Assembly (NCBI GenBank): GCA_003501385.1
Contig: DNPN01000161.1
Location: 23,828 to 45,330, forward strand
Reading direction: 5' to 3'
Length of the DNA: 21,503 bases
Source: Rhizobium sp.
GTDB lineage: Bacteria; Pseudomonadota; Alphaproteobacteria; Rhizobiales; Rhizobiaceae
Of the stretch, positions 1 to 6,488 are shown piece after piece. The notes beneath the pieces were generated by a model. That model did no database searches. It was not told the origin of the DNA and saw only the letters and a list, made by a program, of their open reading frames with translations. Each line of letters starts with the position of its first letter. Position 1 is the first letter of the stretch. A program made the translations under genes and the position numbers.

Positions 1-266
1 GACAATGAAACGCGACATGCTTTAGAGGCTGGCTGGATATCGATATTCTGTTTATTCCAGACGCGCTTCGTGGCCGAGGACTTGCGGGAAAATTGCTGAC
101 TCTGGCAGAGGATGAAGCGCGCAAGCGTGGTTGAACGGGCGCGCATATTCAAACCGCCAATCCGGTTGCGACAAAGGCCTATCAAAAATATGGCTATGAG
201 GTTTTCGGCAAAATCGATCATTTTATTGATGATTTTACCCTCACACTGCTGATGAAGCGGTGGTGA
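1..266 (+). pseudogene. GNAT acetyltransferase remnant with in-frame stops (5' end outside window)
   Basis: The frame running to the TGA at 264-266 encodes a recognisable GNAT C-terminal half: LFIPDALRGRGLAGKLL (acetyl-CoA-binding motif A, R-G-R-G-L) followed by AEDEARKRG and, further on, TANPVATKAYQKYGYEVFG. It aligns along its length with the intact gene just downstream. The frame is interrupted by TGA at 132-134, exactly where the downstream paralogue has Cys (RKRGC), and by another TGA at 6-8. No start is visible because the gene runs off the left edge. The simplest reading is a decayed tandem duplicate. Programmed recoding of TGA is unlikely, because TGA is an ordinary stop in many genes here and two occur in this short frame. 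Confidence 0.75.
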
Positions 267-303
267 TATTTGCGGTGTTGGCGATAGAGTGGCGTGAAGG
301 ACG

Positions 304-729
304 ATGATGGGCGACATTTCACTTGAGGTTCTGGATGTGGTGCCGGAGGCGGAAAAGGCTGCGATCCATGCCTTCTTGATGGCGCACAATGCAACGATGC
401 TTGGCGCTTCGGAGGCTGTTGCACTTTACATCCCCCTCAAAAACGAAGCGGGTGAGGTTGATGGCGGTTTGGTCGGATTGACACGGCGTGGCTGGTTGCA
501 TGTGGATTATCTGTTTGTGCCAGAGCGATTGCGTGGACGTGGTATTGCCGGTCAGCTTCTTCAGACGGCTGAGGATGAAGCTCGCAAACGTGGCTGCACG
601 CGTGTTCTGATTGACACGGCAAATCCCGCCGCCCGCCGCGCTTATCAGTGCCAAGGTTATGAAACTTTTGGCACACTTGAGGATTATGCCCTTGGTCATT
701 CCATTACTTGGATGAAAAAAATGCTGTGA
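304..729 (+). CDS. GNAT family N-acetyltransferase
   Basis: A 141-residue single-domain acetyltransferase that would transfer an acetyl group from acetyl-CoA to an amine. The substrate cannot be told from sequence. Motif A is seen as DYLFVPERLRGRGIAGQLL (about residues 68-86), followed by the helix AEDEARKRGC and a C-terminal NPAARRAYQCQGYETFG segment typical of GNAT motif B. A GAAGG ribosome-binding site at 296-300 lies 3 nt before the ATG at 304 and 6 nt before the ATG at 307, so the second Met may be the real start. It follows the broken paralogue at 1-266 and is 37 nt upstream of the MBL-fold gene, so the two may be co-transcribed. The family is certain; the substrate is unknown. Confidence 0.88.
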   Translation: MMGDISLEVLDVVPEAEKAAIHAFLMAHNATMLGASEAVALYIPLKNEAGEVDGGLVGLTRRGWLHVDYLFVPERLRGRGIAGQLLQTAEDEARKRGCTRVLIDTANPAARRAYQCQGYETFGTLEDYALGHSITWMKKML

Positions 730-766
730 CGTCCCGCACGGCACAACCCAAAACAGGAGTTCCATC

Positions 767-1636
767 GTGAACGAGAATGTTACCCCCTCGACGCTCAACA
801 TTGTCCAATTTACGGTCGGTCATGCCGACATTAACGCCTTTTGCGATGGTGTCCTGACCGCCCCCGTTGCCAGTCTCTATCGCCGTGGCTCTGATCAGCC
901 AACGCCGGAGGCCTTTGCCGATGCCCCCACCCAGCTTTCCATCAACGCCTTTCTGGTGAAAGCTGATGGCAAATTGGTGCTGATCGATACCGGGTCTGGT
1001 CAGTTGTTCGGGCCGGAACATGGCAAGCTGTCGTCCTATCTCGCACAAATCGGTCATTCCGCGGATGAGATTGACGATATCATCCTCACCCATATTCACT
1101 CCGATCATTCTGGCGGCTTGATTTCCGATGGTGCACCCGTTTTCAAAAAGGCGACACTCCATATTGGCAAGACGGAAGCCGATTTCTGGTTGTCGCCGGG
1201 CGCTGCCGACGTGCCCAACGCCAGCGATCGTCTGAAAGGCCAGATTGGCCGCGCCCATACCTGTATTGATCCCTATCAGCAGCAAGGCCAAGTGCAGATT
1301 TTTGAAGATGAGGGTGCGATTTTGCCCGGCTTCAGCGCCAGCTTGCGCGCAGGTCACACGCCGGGGCATGTGTCCATTCGCTTTGAGAGCAATGGTCAGG
1401 TCATCACCTTTGTTGGCGATATTGTTCATGGCGATAAGCTGCAATTTGCCGATCCATCCATCACCATCGATTTTGACTATGACCAGAAAACCGCCGCCAT
1501 TTCCCGTGCGAGTGCCTTCAAACAGGCGGCAGAGGAGGGCTATCTGATTGCGGCTGCCCATATTCCATTCCCCGGTGTGGGATATGTGCGGAATGAGGGT
1601 GGGCATTATCGCTTTGAGGCGCTGAAAAGCGTGTAG
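767..1636 (+). CDS. MBL-fold metallo-hydrolase
   Basis: A 289-residue cytoplasmic metallo-beta-lactamase-fold hydrolase with no signal peptide. Zinc ligands are all visible: H109-x-H111-x-D113-H114 in LTHIHSDHSGG, H201 in GHTPGH, D218 in FVGDIVHG and H265 in AAAHIPFPG. The overall arrangement resembles the methyl-parathion-hydrolase/lactonase-like subgroup rather than glyoxalase II or true beta-lactamases, but the substrate is not determinable. The start is a GTG preceded by AGGAG at 755-759 with 7 nt spacing. An upstream ATG is not available in a sensible position. The gene ends just before a strong rho-independent terminator. It probably shares a transcript with the GNAT gene upstream. Confidence 0.88.
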   Translation: MNENVTPSTLNIVQFTVGHADINAFCDGVLTAPVASLYRRGSDQPTPEAFADAPTQLSINAFLVKADGKLVLIDTGSGQLFGPEHGKLSSYLAQIGHSADEIDDIILTHIHSDHSGGLISDGAPVFKKATLHIGKTEADFWLSPGAADVPNASDRLKGQIGRAHTCIDPYQQQGQVQIFEDEGAILPGFSASLRAGHTPGHVSIRFESNGQVITFVGDIVHGDKLQFADPSITIDFDYDQKTAAISRASAFKQAAEEGYLIAAAHIPFPGVGYVRNEGGHYRFEALKSV

Positions 1637-1665
1637 GTGGTGCAAATTGTGAGTCGGAAGGACCG

Positions 1666-1710
1666 CTCTCCAACCCTCCCCCTTGTGGGGAGGGTTGGAG
1701 AGGTTTTTTT
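1666..1710 (+). terminator. Strong rho-independent terminator / palindromic repeat unit
   Basis: A perfect 16-bp stem (arms 1666-1681 and 1687-1702) with a five-base loop CTTGT is followed directly by G and seven T residues (1704-1710). The T-run is only on the plus strand, so it serves the MBL-fold gene. The core CCCTTGTGGG recurs in the gap at 10761-10793, so this may be a member of a dispersed palindromic family as well as a terminator. Confidence 0.85.
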
Positions 1711-1723
1711 GTCTCCGACAAAA

Positions 1724-2296
1724 CTAACCGTTGGCAACCATGCGCGGCAGATCATACAAATCCTGATCGACCATCTCTTCCACAGCCTGCGCTGCCGGGT
1801 CGCGCCAGCCAATTTTGCCATTCAGCCGGGCGTGAACGTCATCCGCGAGTGGCACCACCAGCACTCGGTTTGCATCGACCGGGCCAGGAAATTCCAGCGC
1901 CTTATAGCCGACTTTTTCAAAGCCAAGCGGCATGTAATAGGCCGCATCACCGACCAGAATAACGGCTTCTGAGCCGTTGCGCTTTGCCGCTTCAATGGCA
2001 ATCCGCACCAATTCGCGGCCAATGCCGAGGCATTTGTGCGATGGCCGCACGGCCAGTGGCCCCAGCATATGGCCTTTGACATCGCCGGCCTGCACCGGGG
2101 TCATGCGAACCGAGCCGATGGTTTCGCCGTGGTCGGCGCAGACGAAGGAGAGGGCGCGATCATGCGGGCCTTGCTCGCGGATGCGTGCGGCGGCTTTAAC
2201 GAAGCGGCCGGGGCCAAAAGCCTCAGAATTGATAAGTTCGATGATGGCGTCGTGCGACCCATCCTCAGTGAGGTAGACCAAGTCGTGCTGCTGCAT
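1724..2296 (-). CDS. GNAT family N-acetyltransferase (YhbS-like)
   Basis: About 190 residues if started at the Met at 2294-2296 (MQQHDLVYLTEDGSHD). In-frame Met codons at 2309-2311 and 2339-2341 would add 5 or 15 residues, but none has a good ribosome-binding site. The chosen start has a weak TGGA 5 nt upstream and puts the first strand where GNAT domains usually begin. The centre shows the acetyl-CoA site (MLGPLAVRPSHKCLGIGREL; the canonical Q/R-x-x-G-x-G/A loop appears as H-K-C-L-G-I-G) and then ILVGDAAYYMPLGFEKV, a signature of the YhbS-type subgroup. The substrate is unknown. The gene converges on the MBL-fold gene and shares the intergenic hairpin, but the T-run is not on its strand. Confidence 0.85.
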   Translation of the reverse strand: MQQHDLVYLTEDGSHDAIIELINSEAFGPGRFVKAAARIREQGPHDRALSFVCADHGETIGSVRMTPVQAGDVKGHMLGPLAVRPSHKCLGIGRELVRIAIEAAKRNGSEAVILVGDAAYYMPLGFEKVGYKALEFPGPVDANRVLVVPLADDVHARLNGKIGWRDPAAQAVEEMVDQDLYDLPRMVANG

Positions 2297-2592
2297 GAAA
2301 TCCAGAACCATAAAGCGAATTGCGCAAGGGTGTCCGACCATCGAAGAGATGGTTGAGCCGTATCAGCGTCGTCGCAGGTTCCGGTGAGCGGTCATGAGAT
2401 ATGATCCTTTTTTTCGTGGAAAATTGCATAACAGCATTTTTTTCTGCCGTCTACTGCATAATTCCACAACCGAAATCGATTTGCGATCCCGCTTATTGGC
2501 GAAAAACGCTCTGTTCAACATTTGCAACCTCGCCTTTTCTGATAGTCTCTTTATGTGATGACAAGAGAACATAACAACAGCGAGGCAAGGCC
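2297..2592. other. Divergent intergenic region GNAT / yqjG
   Basis: This 296-bp AT-rich gap holds the promoters of the leftward GNAT and rightward yqjG genes. TGCATAA occurs twice in direct orientation (2425-2431 and 2455-2461), 30 bp apart, between two poly-T tracts. I see no convincing -35/-10 pair, no RNA gene and no credible small coding frame. Confidence 0.5.
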
Positions 2593-3567
2593 ATGGGCAT
2601 GTTGGTTGAAGGCGTCTGGAAAGATGTCTGGTATGATACGACAGCCACGCAAGGTCATTTCAAGCGCAGCGCATCCAGCTTTCGCAACTGGCTGACAGCC
2701 GATGGTGCCGCAGGGCCAACGGGGGCTTCCGGCTTCAAGGCCGAGGCGGGCCGATATCATCTTTATGTGTCGCTGGCCTGCCCTTGGGCGCATCGTACGC
2801 TGATTTTTCGAAAACTCAAAAAGCTGGAGGATTTGATCTCTGTCTCCGTGGTGCATCCGTTGATGCTGGAACACGGCTGGACATTTGAGACGGATGCCGC
2901 CGCCACCGGCGATCAGCTGCTGGGGCTGGATTATCTCTGGCAGGTCTATGTCAAGGCGGATCACGCCTATAGTGGTCGGGTGACTGTGCCGGTGTTATGG
3001 GACAAGCAGCAAAACACCATTGTCTCGAATGAATCCTCCGAGATTATTCGTATGTTCAATAGCGCGTTCAACGATATCACTGGCGATGATCAGGATTTTT
3101 ATCCCGACGCATTGCGCACTGAGATCAATGATGTGAATGCCCGCATCTATGATACGGTCAACAACGGGGTCTATAAGGCGGGGTTTGCCTCCAGCCAATC
3201 CGCTTACGAGGAGGGGCTTTACCCCCTGTTTGAAACGCTGGATATGCTGGAGCAAAAGCTGTCCACCCAGCGCTATCTTTTAGGCGATACCCAGACCGAG
3301 GCTGATTGGCGGCTGTTTACCACGCTGGTGCGCTTTGATGCGGTCTATGTGGGGCATTTCAAGTGCAATCTGCGCCGCATTGTCGATTATCCGGCCTTGT
3401 CGGCGTATTTGCGCGATCTTTATCAGGTGGCGGGCGTGGCCGAGACGGTCAATATCGACCACATCAAGCGACATTATTACGGTAGCCACAAGATGATCAA
3501 TCCAACGGGCGTGGTGCCGGTTGGCCCCGTATTGGATTTTACAGCACCTCACCACAGAGGTGCATAA
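2593..3567 (+). CDS. yqjG: Glutathionyl-hydroquinone reductase (YqjG/ECM4-type GST)
   Basis: A 324-residue xi-class glutathione transferase that reduces glutathionyl-hydroquinones with a second glutathione. The N-terminal thioredoxin-like part contains the hallmark YVSLACPWAHRT with the catalytic Cys at residue 63. It is followed by VVHPLMLEHGWTF and by the VTVPVLWDK ... IVSNESSEIIRMFN segment that binds glutathione. The C-terminal helical domain carries NNGVYKAGFA, TEADWRLFTTLVRFD and the tail HYYGSHKMINPTGVVPVGP, all diagnostic of YqjG. Length and N-terminus (MGxLxxGVWxDxWYDT) match my recollection of the E. coli protein, which supports the first ATG; GAGG lies 7 nt upstream. The 3' end overlaps the convergent NUDIX gene by 19 bp. 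Confidence 0.95.
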   Translation: MGMLVEGVWKDVWYDTTATQGHFKRSASSFRNWLTADGAAGPTGASGFKAEAGRYHLYVSLACPWAHRTLIFRKLKKLEDLISVSVVHPLMLEHGWTFETDAAATGDQLLGLDYLWQVYVKADHAYSGRVTVPVLWDKQQNTIVSNESSEIIRMFNSAFNDITGDDQDFYPDALRTEINDVNARIYDTVNNGVYKAGFASSQSAYEEGLYPLFETLDMLEQKLSTQRYLLGDTQTEADWRLFTTLVRFDAVYVGHFKCNLRRIVDYPALSAYLRDLYQVAGVAETVNIDHIKRHYYGSHKMINPTGVVPVGPVLDFTAPHHRGA

Positions 3568-4040
3568 GGGCCGCCCTTGGCCAGTTCCTCCAGACGGCGA
3601 CGGGTGGCGGCAGTCACACCGTCTGGAAGAGCATCCAGCGGAAAAAATCCGCTCTCGGCAATTTCGTGATCAGGCAGCCGTGGCGCTGTCTGCTCGACCT
3701 CCACCTTGTAAAACAGCACATGATCGCGGCGGCTGCCGCTGAGATTGAGATGGGCTTGAAGCAGTACGGGCGGGGCGGTGATGCGCAGATTTCCCTCTTC
3801 GCGCAATTCCTTCTCCAGCGCTTGAGCGGCAGTCTCAAAGCGCTCCACGCCGCCGCCGGGTAGATACCAGCCGGGCAGGTAGGTGTGCCGCACCAGAAAA
3901 ATGCGCCCATCCCTGTCAAAACAAGCAGCCCGCACACCTAGCGTCATGCCGCGCGAGAGCGCGAAATAGAGGTGCAAAATCCTGACGATGGCCTTTTTGA
4001 ATGGGCCGATCCGCAGGTCCACAGCTTGAATTTGCGTCAT
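3549..4040 (-). CDS. NUDIX hydrolase
   Basis: A 163-residue single-domain pyrophosphohydrolase of the NUDIX family. Expected targets are nucleoside diphosphates linked to another moiety; the exact substrate is unknown. The Nudix box lies at about residues 63-85 (GGVERFE ... KELREEGNL). The metal-binding glutamates are present, while the usual R of REUxEE is K77 and the usual late Gly is Asn84. Start chosen at the ATG 4038-4040 because GAGGAG (complement of 4048-4053) sits 7 nt upstream. An upstream in-frame ATG at 4062-4064 lacks this. The 3' end overlaps yqjG by 19 bp, and the gene diverges from the metallophosphoesterase with only 51 bp between starts. Confidence 0.9.
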   Translation of the reverse strand: MTQIQAVDLRIGPFKKAIVRILHLYFALSRGMTLGVRAACFDRDGRIFLVRHTYLPGWYLPGGGVERFETAAQALEKELREEGNLRITAPPVLLQAHLNLSGSRRDHVLFYKVEVEQTAPRLPDHEIAESGFFPLDALPDGVTAATRRRLEELAKGGPYAPLW

Positions 4041-4091
4041 TATTTCGCTCCTCATTCTTGTCATGGGCCGTGGATGCTATAAACAAGGCCT

Positions 4092-4997
4092 ATGTTTAAG
4101 CTCGCTCATATCTCCGATATCCATCTGGGACCCATGCCGCAGCTCACCGTGCGGGAGTTAGCGTCAAAACGAATCACCGGATATGTGAACTGGCACCGTA
4201 ACCGCGCCAAGCATATGGTGTCCGGCACGCTGGAGACAGTGGTGAATGATCTGCGCGGCCAAAACCCGGATCATCTGGCAGTGACGGGCGATCTAGTCAA
4301 TCTGGCGACGGGGCTGGAAATCAACCGCGCCAGCGATTGGCTGCGGGATCTTGGGCCGTCTTCGGATATTTCGGTGGTACCCGGCAATCACGATGCCTAT
4401 GTGCCCGGAGCCTATGAGAAGGCCATGCGCAGCTGGTATGATTACCTGCGCGGCGATGATGACCCGGAGGCATGGCATAGAGATTTCAAGCTGTGGCCCA
4501 TCATACGCCGCCGTGGGCCGGTGGCGCTGATTGGCTGCTCATCCTCGATTGCCACACCGCCTTTTTCTGCCAGTGGTTATTTCAGCGCACGACAGGCGCG
4601 GGAAACGACGGAACTGCTGCGGCAGGCGGGCGAGGAGGGTCTGTTTCGGGTGGTGATGATCCATCATCCTCCCATTCGCGGTGCCGCATCCCAGCACAAG
4701 CGGCTAATTGGCATTCGCCGCTTTGCGGCGGCCATCGGCATTGGCGGGGCGGAATTGGTGCTGCATGGCCATACCCATCTCAACACGCTGAACTGGCTGG
4801 AGAACAGCCATGACCGCGTGCCGGTGGTGGGCATCGCCTCGGCCAGTCAGGGGCCGGGCGGGCGAAAGCCCATCGCAGGCTATAACCTGTTTTCTATCGC
4901 TGGCGAGGCGGGCACATGGTCACTGGATTGGAAACGCTATGCGCTGAATACTGCGGGTGACGCGACATCACTGGACCATCACCAGCAACTGTCGTGA
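4092..4997 (+). CDS. Calcineurin-like metallophosphoesterase
   Basis: A 301-residue dinuclear-metal phosphoesterase. All five family blocks are present: D9-x-H11 in HISDIHLG, TGD67LVN, the GNH100D motif in VVPGNHDAY, H191 in MIHHPPI, and H225-G-H227 in LHGHTH. This layout matches the soluble cyclic-nucleotide/phosphodiesterase-like class III group, but the physiological substrate cannot be inferred. The start ATG has AAGG close upstream, and the N-terminus MFKLAHISDIHLG begins directly with the first metal-binding block, so a longer form is unlikely. It diverges from the NUDIX gene, and its TGA stop abuts the TGA of the convergent HD-GYP gene, together forming TGATCA at 4995-5000. Confidence 0.92.
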   Translation: MFKLAHISDIHLGPMPQLTVRELASKRITGYVNWHRNRAKHMVSGTLETVVNDLRGQNPDHLAVTGDLVNLATGLEINRASDWLRDLGPSSDISVVPGNHDAYVPGAYEKAMRSWYDYLRGDDDPEAWHRDFKLWPIIRRRGPVALIGCSSSIATPPFSASGYFSARQARETTELLRQAGEEGLFRVVMIHHPPIRGAASQHKRLIGIRRFAAAIGIGGAELVLHGHTHLNTLNWLENSHDRVPVVGIASASQGPGGRKPIAGYNLFSIAGEAGTWSLDWKRYALNTAGDATSLDHHQQLS

Positions 4998-6344
4998 TCA
5001 CGCGGCCAGAAGGTCGGCCTTGGCCAGAGCCTGTTCCAGCGCATTGATACACTCGGGATCGTGGCTGGTGTTGGCACCTTCCCAAAGAATATCCAGCGCC
5101 TTTCGAACAGGCATGGCGGGCCGATAGGGCCGGTCTGCGGTGAGGGCGTCAAACACATCGGCGGTTGAGACAATCCGGGTTTCCAGATTGATTTCGCTTC
5201 CCTTCAAACCGAGCGGATAGCCTTTGCCATCAAGCCGTTCATGATGCGCTCCGCCAATCACGGCAAGATCAGCAAAGGCACGGATGCGCGAGAGAATATT
5301 GTGCGAAAATTCTGGGTGGCGCTTCATCAGCAACCATTCTTCATCATCCAGCTTGCCCGGCTTATCCAGCACAGTGTTGGAAATTCCCAGTTTGCCAATA
5401 TCATGCAGCAGGGCACCGCGCTTCAGCTTGCGCCGTGTTGCGGTGTCAATCTGCATTTGCTCGGCGATCAAGTCTGTGTAGAGCGCCACCCGATCGCTGT
5501 GGCCGGATGTGTAAGGGCTTTTGGCATCGATCACCCGGGCAAAGCCTGCCGCGATATCATCAAGATAATCTTCATCGGCCATGATTGCGTGTTGGCCCGG
5601 CTCGGTGTTGAGCACAATCTGTTCCAGATCGGATGAGGCCAGCTCTTGCCAGAAGCTGTCGTTGCCAGCCACCTGTAAGAAAACCTTGACCACTGCCGGG
5701 TCAAACCAACTGCCAGAGCGGTTTTGCACTTCGTGGATTGCTGCGTCTGCGCCTCCGGCCTGAAAGAATACATCGGCCACCTGCGCCAGCAGCGTAATCC
5801 TTGCGAAAATATGGATTGTCCCGCCGTTGATATGGGTTGGCAGGCCACCGCCGTCGAAATGCTCATCCAGATCGCGGATGCCTTGGGCAACATTGTCTGA
5901 AAACCGCATCTGTCGGGCAATTTCTGCACCGCGCTCGCAACGGGTCTGGATCAGTTCGACGCTGTTTTTGCTGCCATGTTTCATCACGCCGAGCAGCACG
6001 CGCATGCGCGCGGCCAAATTTGTTTGCTCGCCCGCATGGGATAGCAGAAATCTCAGCATTTGTGGAACACTGCCATCCACCAGCTTGTAATCGCGCTTAA
6101 AGGTCAGGTCATCGCTGACATAGAGCTCGCAAATGCGCGCGGCATTGCTGGAACAGCCGAGGTCCTTCAGCATCAACGTGTAATAGAGGTCGTGCAGCAT
6201 GGTTTCAGACAGGCCGATTGTCTGGCCGATGGCCATGCCAATATGGCAACACCGCACGCAATGACCGGGCAGCTGGCCTTCTGTTAGGTCAAGAGCATGG
6301 CTGAGGGCCTTGATAATTTCAGCCAAACGGATGTGCAAAACCAT
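4998..6344 (-). CDS. Tandem HD / HD-GYP domain phosphohydrolase
   Basis: A 448-residue soluble protein with two HD-type halves. The C-terminal half is a canonical HD-GYP phosphodiesterase domain: GHSDRV (H282), LLHDIGKLGI (H314-D315), KRHPEFSHNIL, HHERLDGKGYP (367-377) and STADVFDAL (D396). It is expected to hydrolyse cyclic di-GMP or a related cyclic dinucleotide. The N-terminal half keeps the same order of helices but is degenerate: the HD pair reads K60-D61 and the GYP motif reads DEHFDGGGLP (160-169). It may be a regulatory or dimerisation domain. The ATG at 6342-6344 is chosen because AAAGGAG lies 5 nt upstream; an in-frame ATG seven codons earlier has none. There are no membrane segments and no receiver domain. 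Confidence 0.9.
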   Translation of the reverse strand: MVLHIRLAEIIKALSHALDLTEGQLPGHCVRCCHIGMAIGQTIGLSETMLHDLYYTLMLKDLGCSSNAARICELYVSDDLTFKRDYKLVDGSVPQMLRFLLSHAGEQTNLAARMRVLLGVMKHGSKNSVELIQTRCERGAEIARQMRFSDNVAQGIRDLDEHFDGGGLPTHINGGTIHIFARITLLAQVADVFFQAGGADAAIHEVQNRSGSWFDPAVVKVFLQVAGNDSFWQELASSDLEQIVLNTEPGQHAIMADEDYLDDIAAGFARVIDAKSPYTSGHSDRVALYTDLIAEQMQIDTATRRKLKRGALLHDIGKLGISNTVLDKPGKLDDEEWLLMKRHPEFSHNILSRIRAFADLAVIGGAHHERLDGKGYPLGLKGSEINLETRIVSTADVFDALTADRPYRPAMPVRKALDILWEGANTSHDPECINALEQALAKADLLAA

Positions 6345-6488
6345 GACCACTCCTTTGCCCAGCACACATATAACATTTGGCGCGGTATCTCGTGAAAGGT
6401 CAGTTTATGGTCTGCGGGTTAATAGGGCGTGTTTCATCGCGGTAAACGAGGCGTGGATGCGGCGATCTAATCACCGCATCCTGACTGA

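Noticed and set aside
1..266. Selenocysteine or Trp recoding of the TGA that replaces Cys in the GNAT remnant
   Set aside because: A second TGA lies in the same frame, no downstream SECIS-like hairpin was evident, and TGA is used as a normal stop throughout the window.
704..1645. A 313-codon open frame antisense to the MBL-fold gene
   Set aside because: It lies opposite a gene with complete catalytic motifs, and its translation has no recognisable domain. It is a codon-bias shadow.
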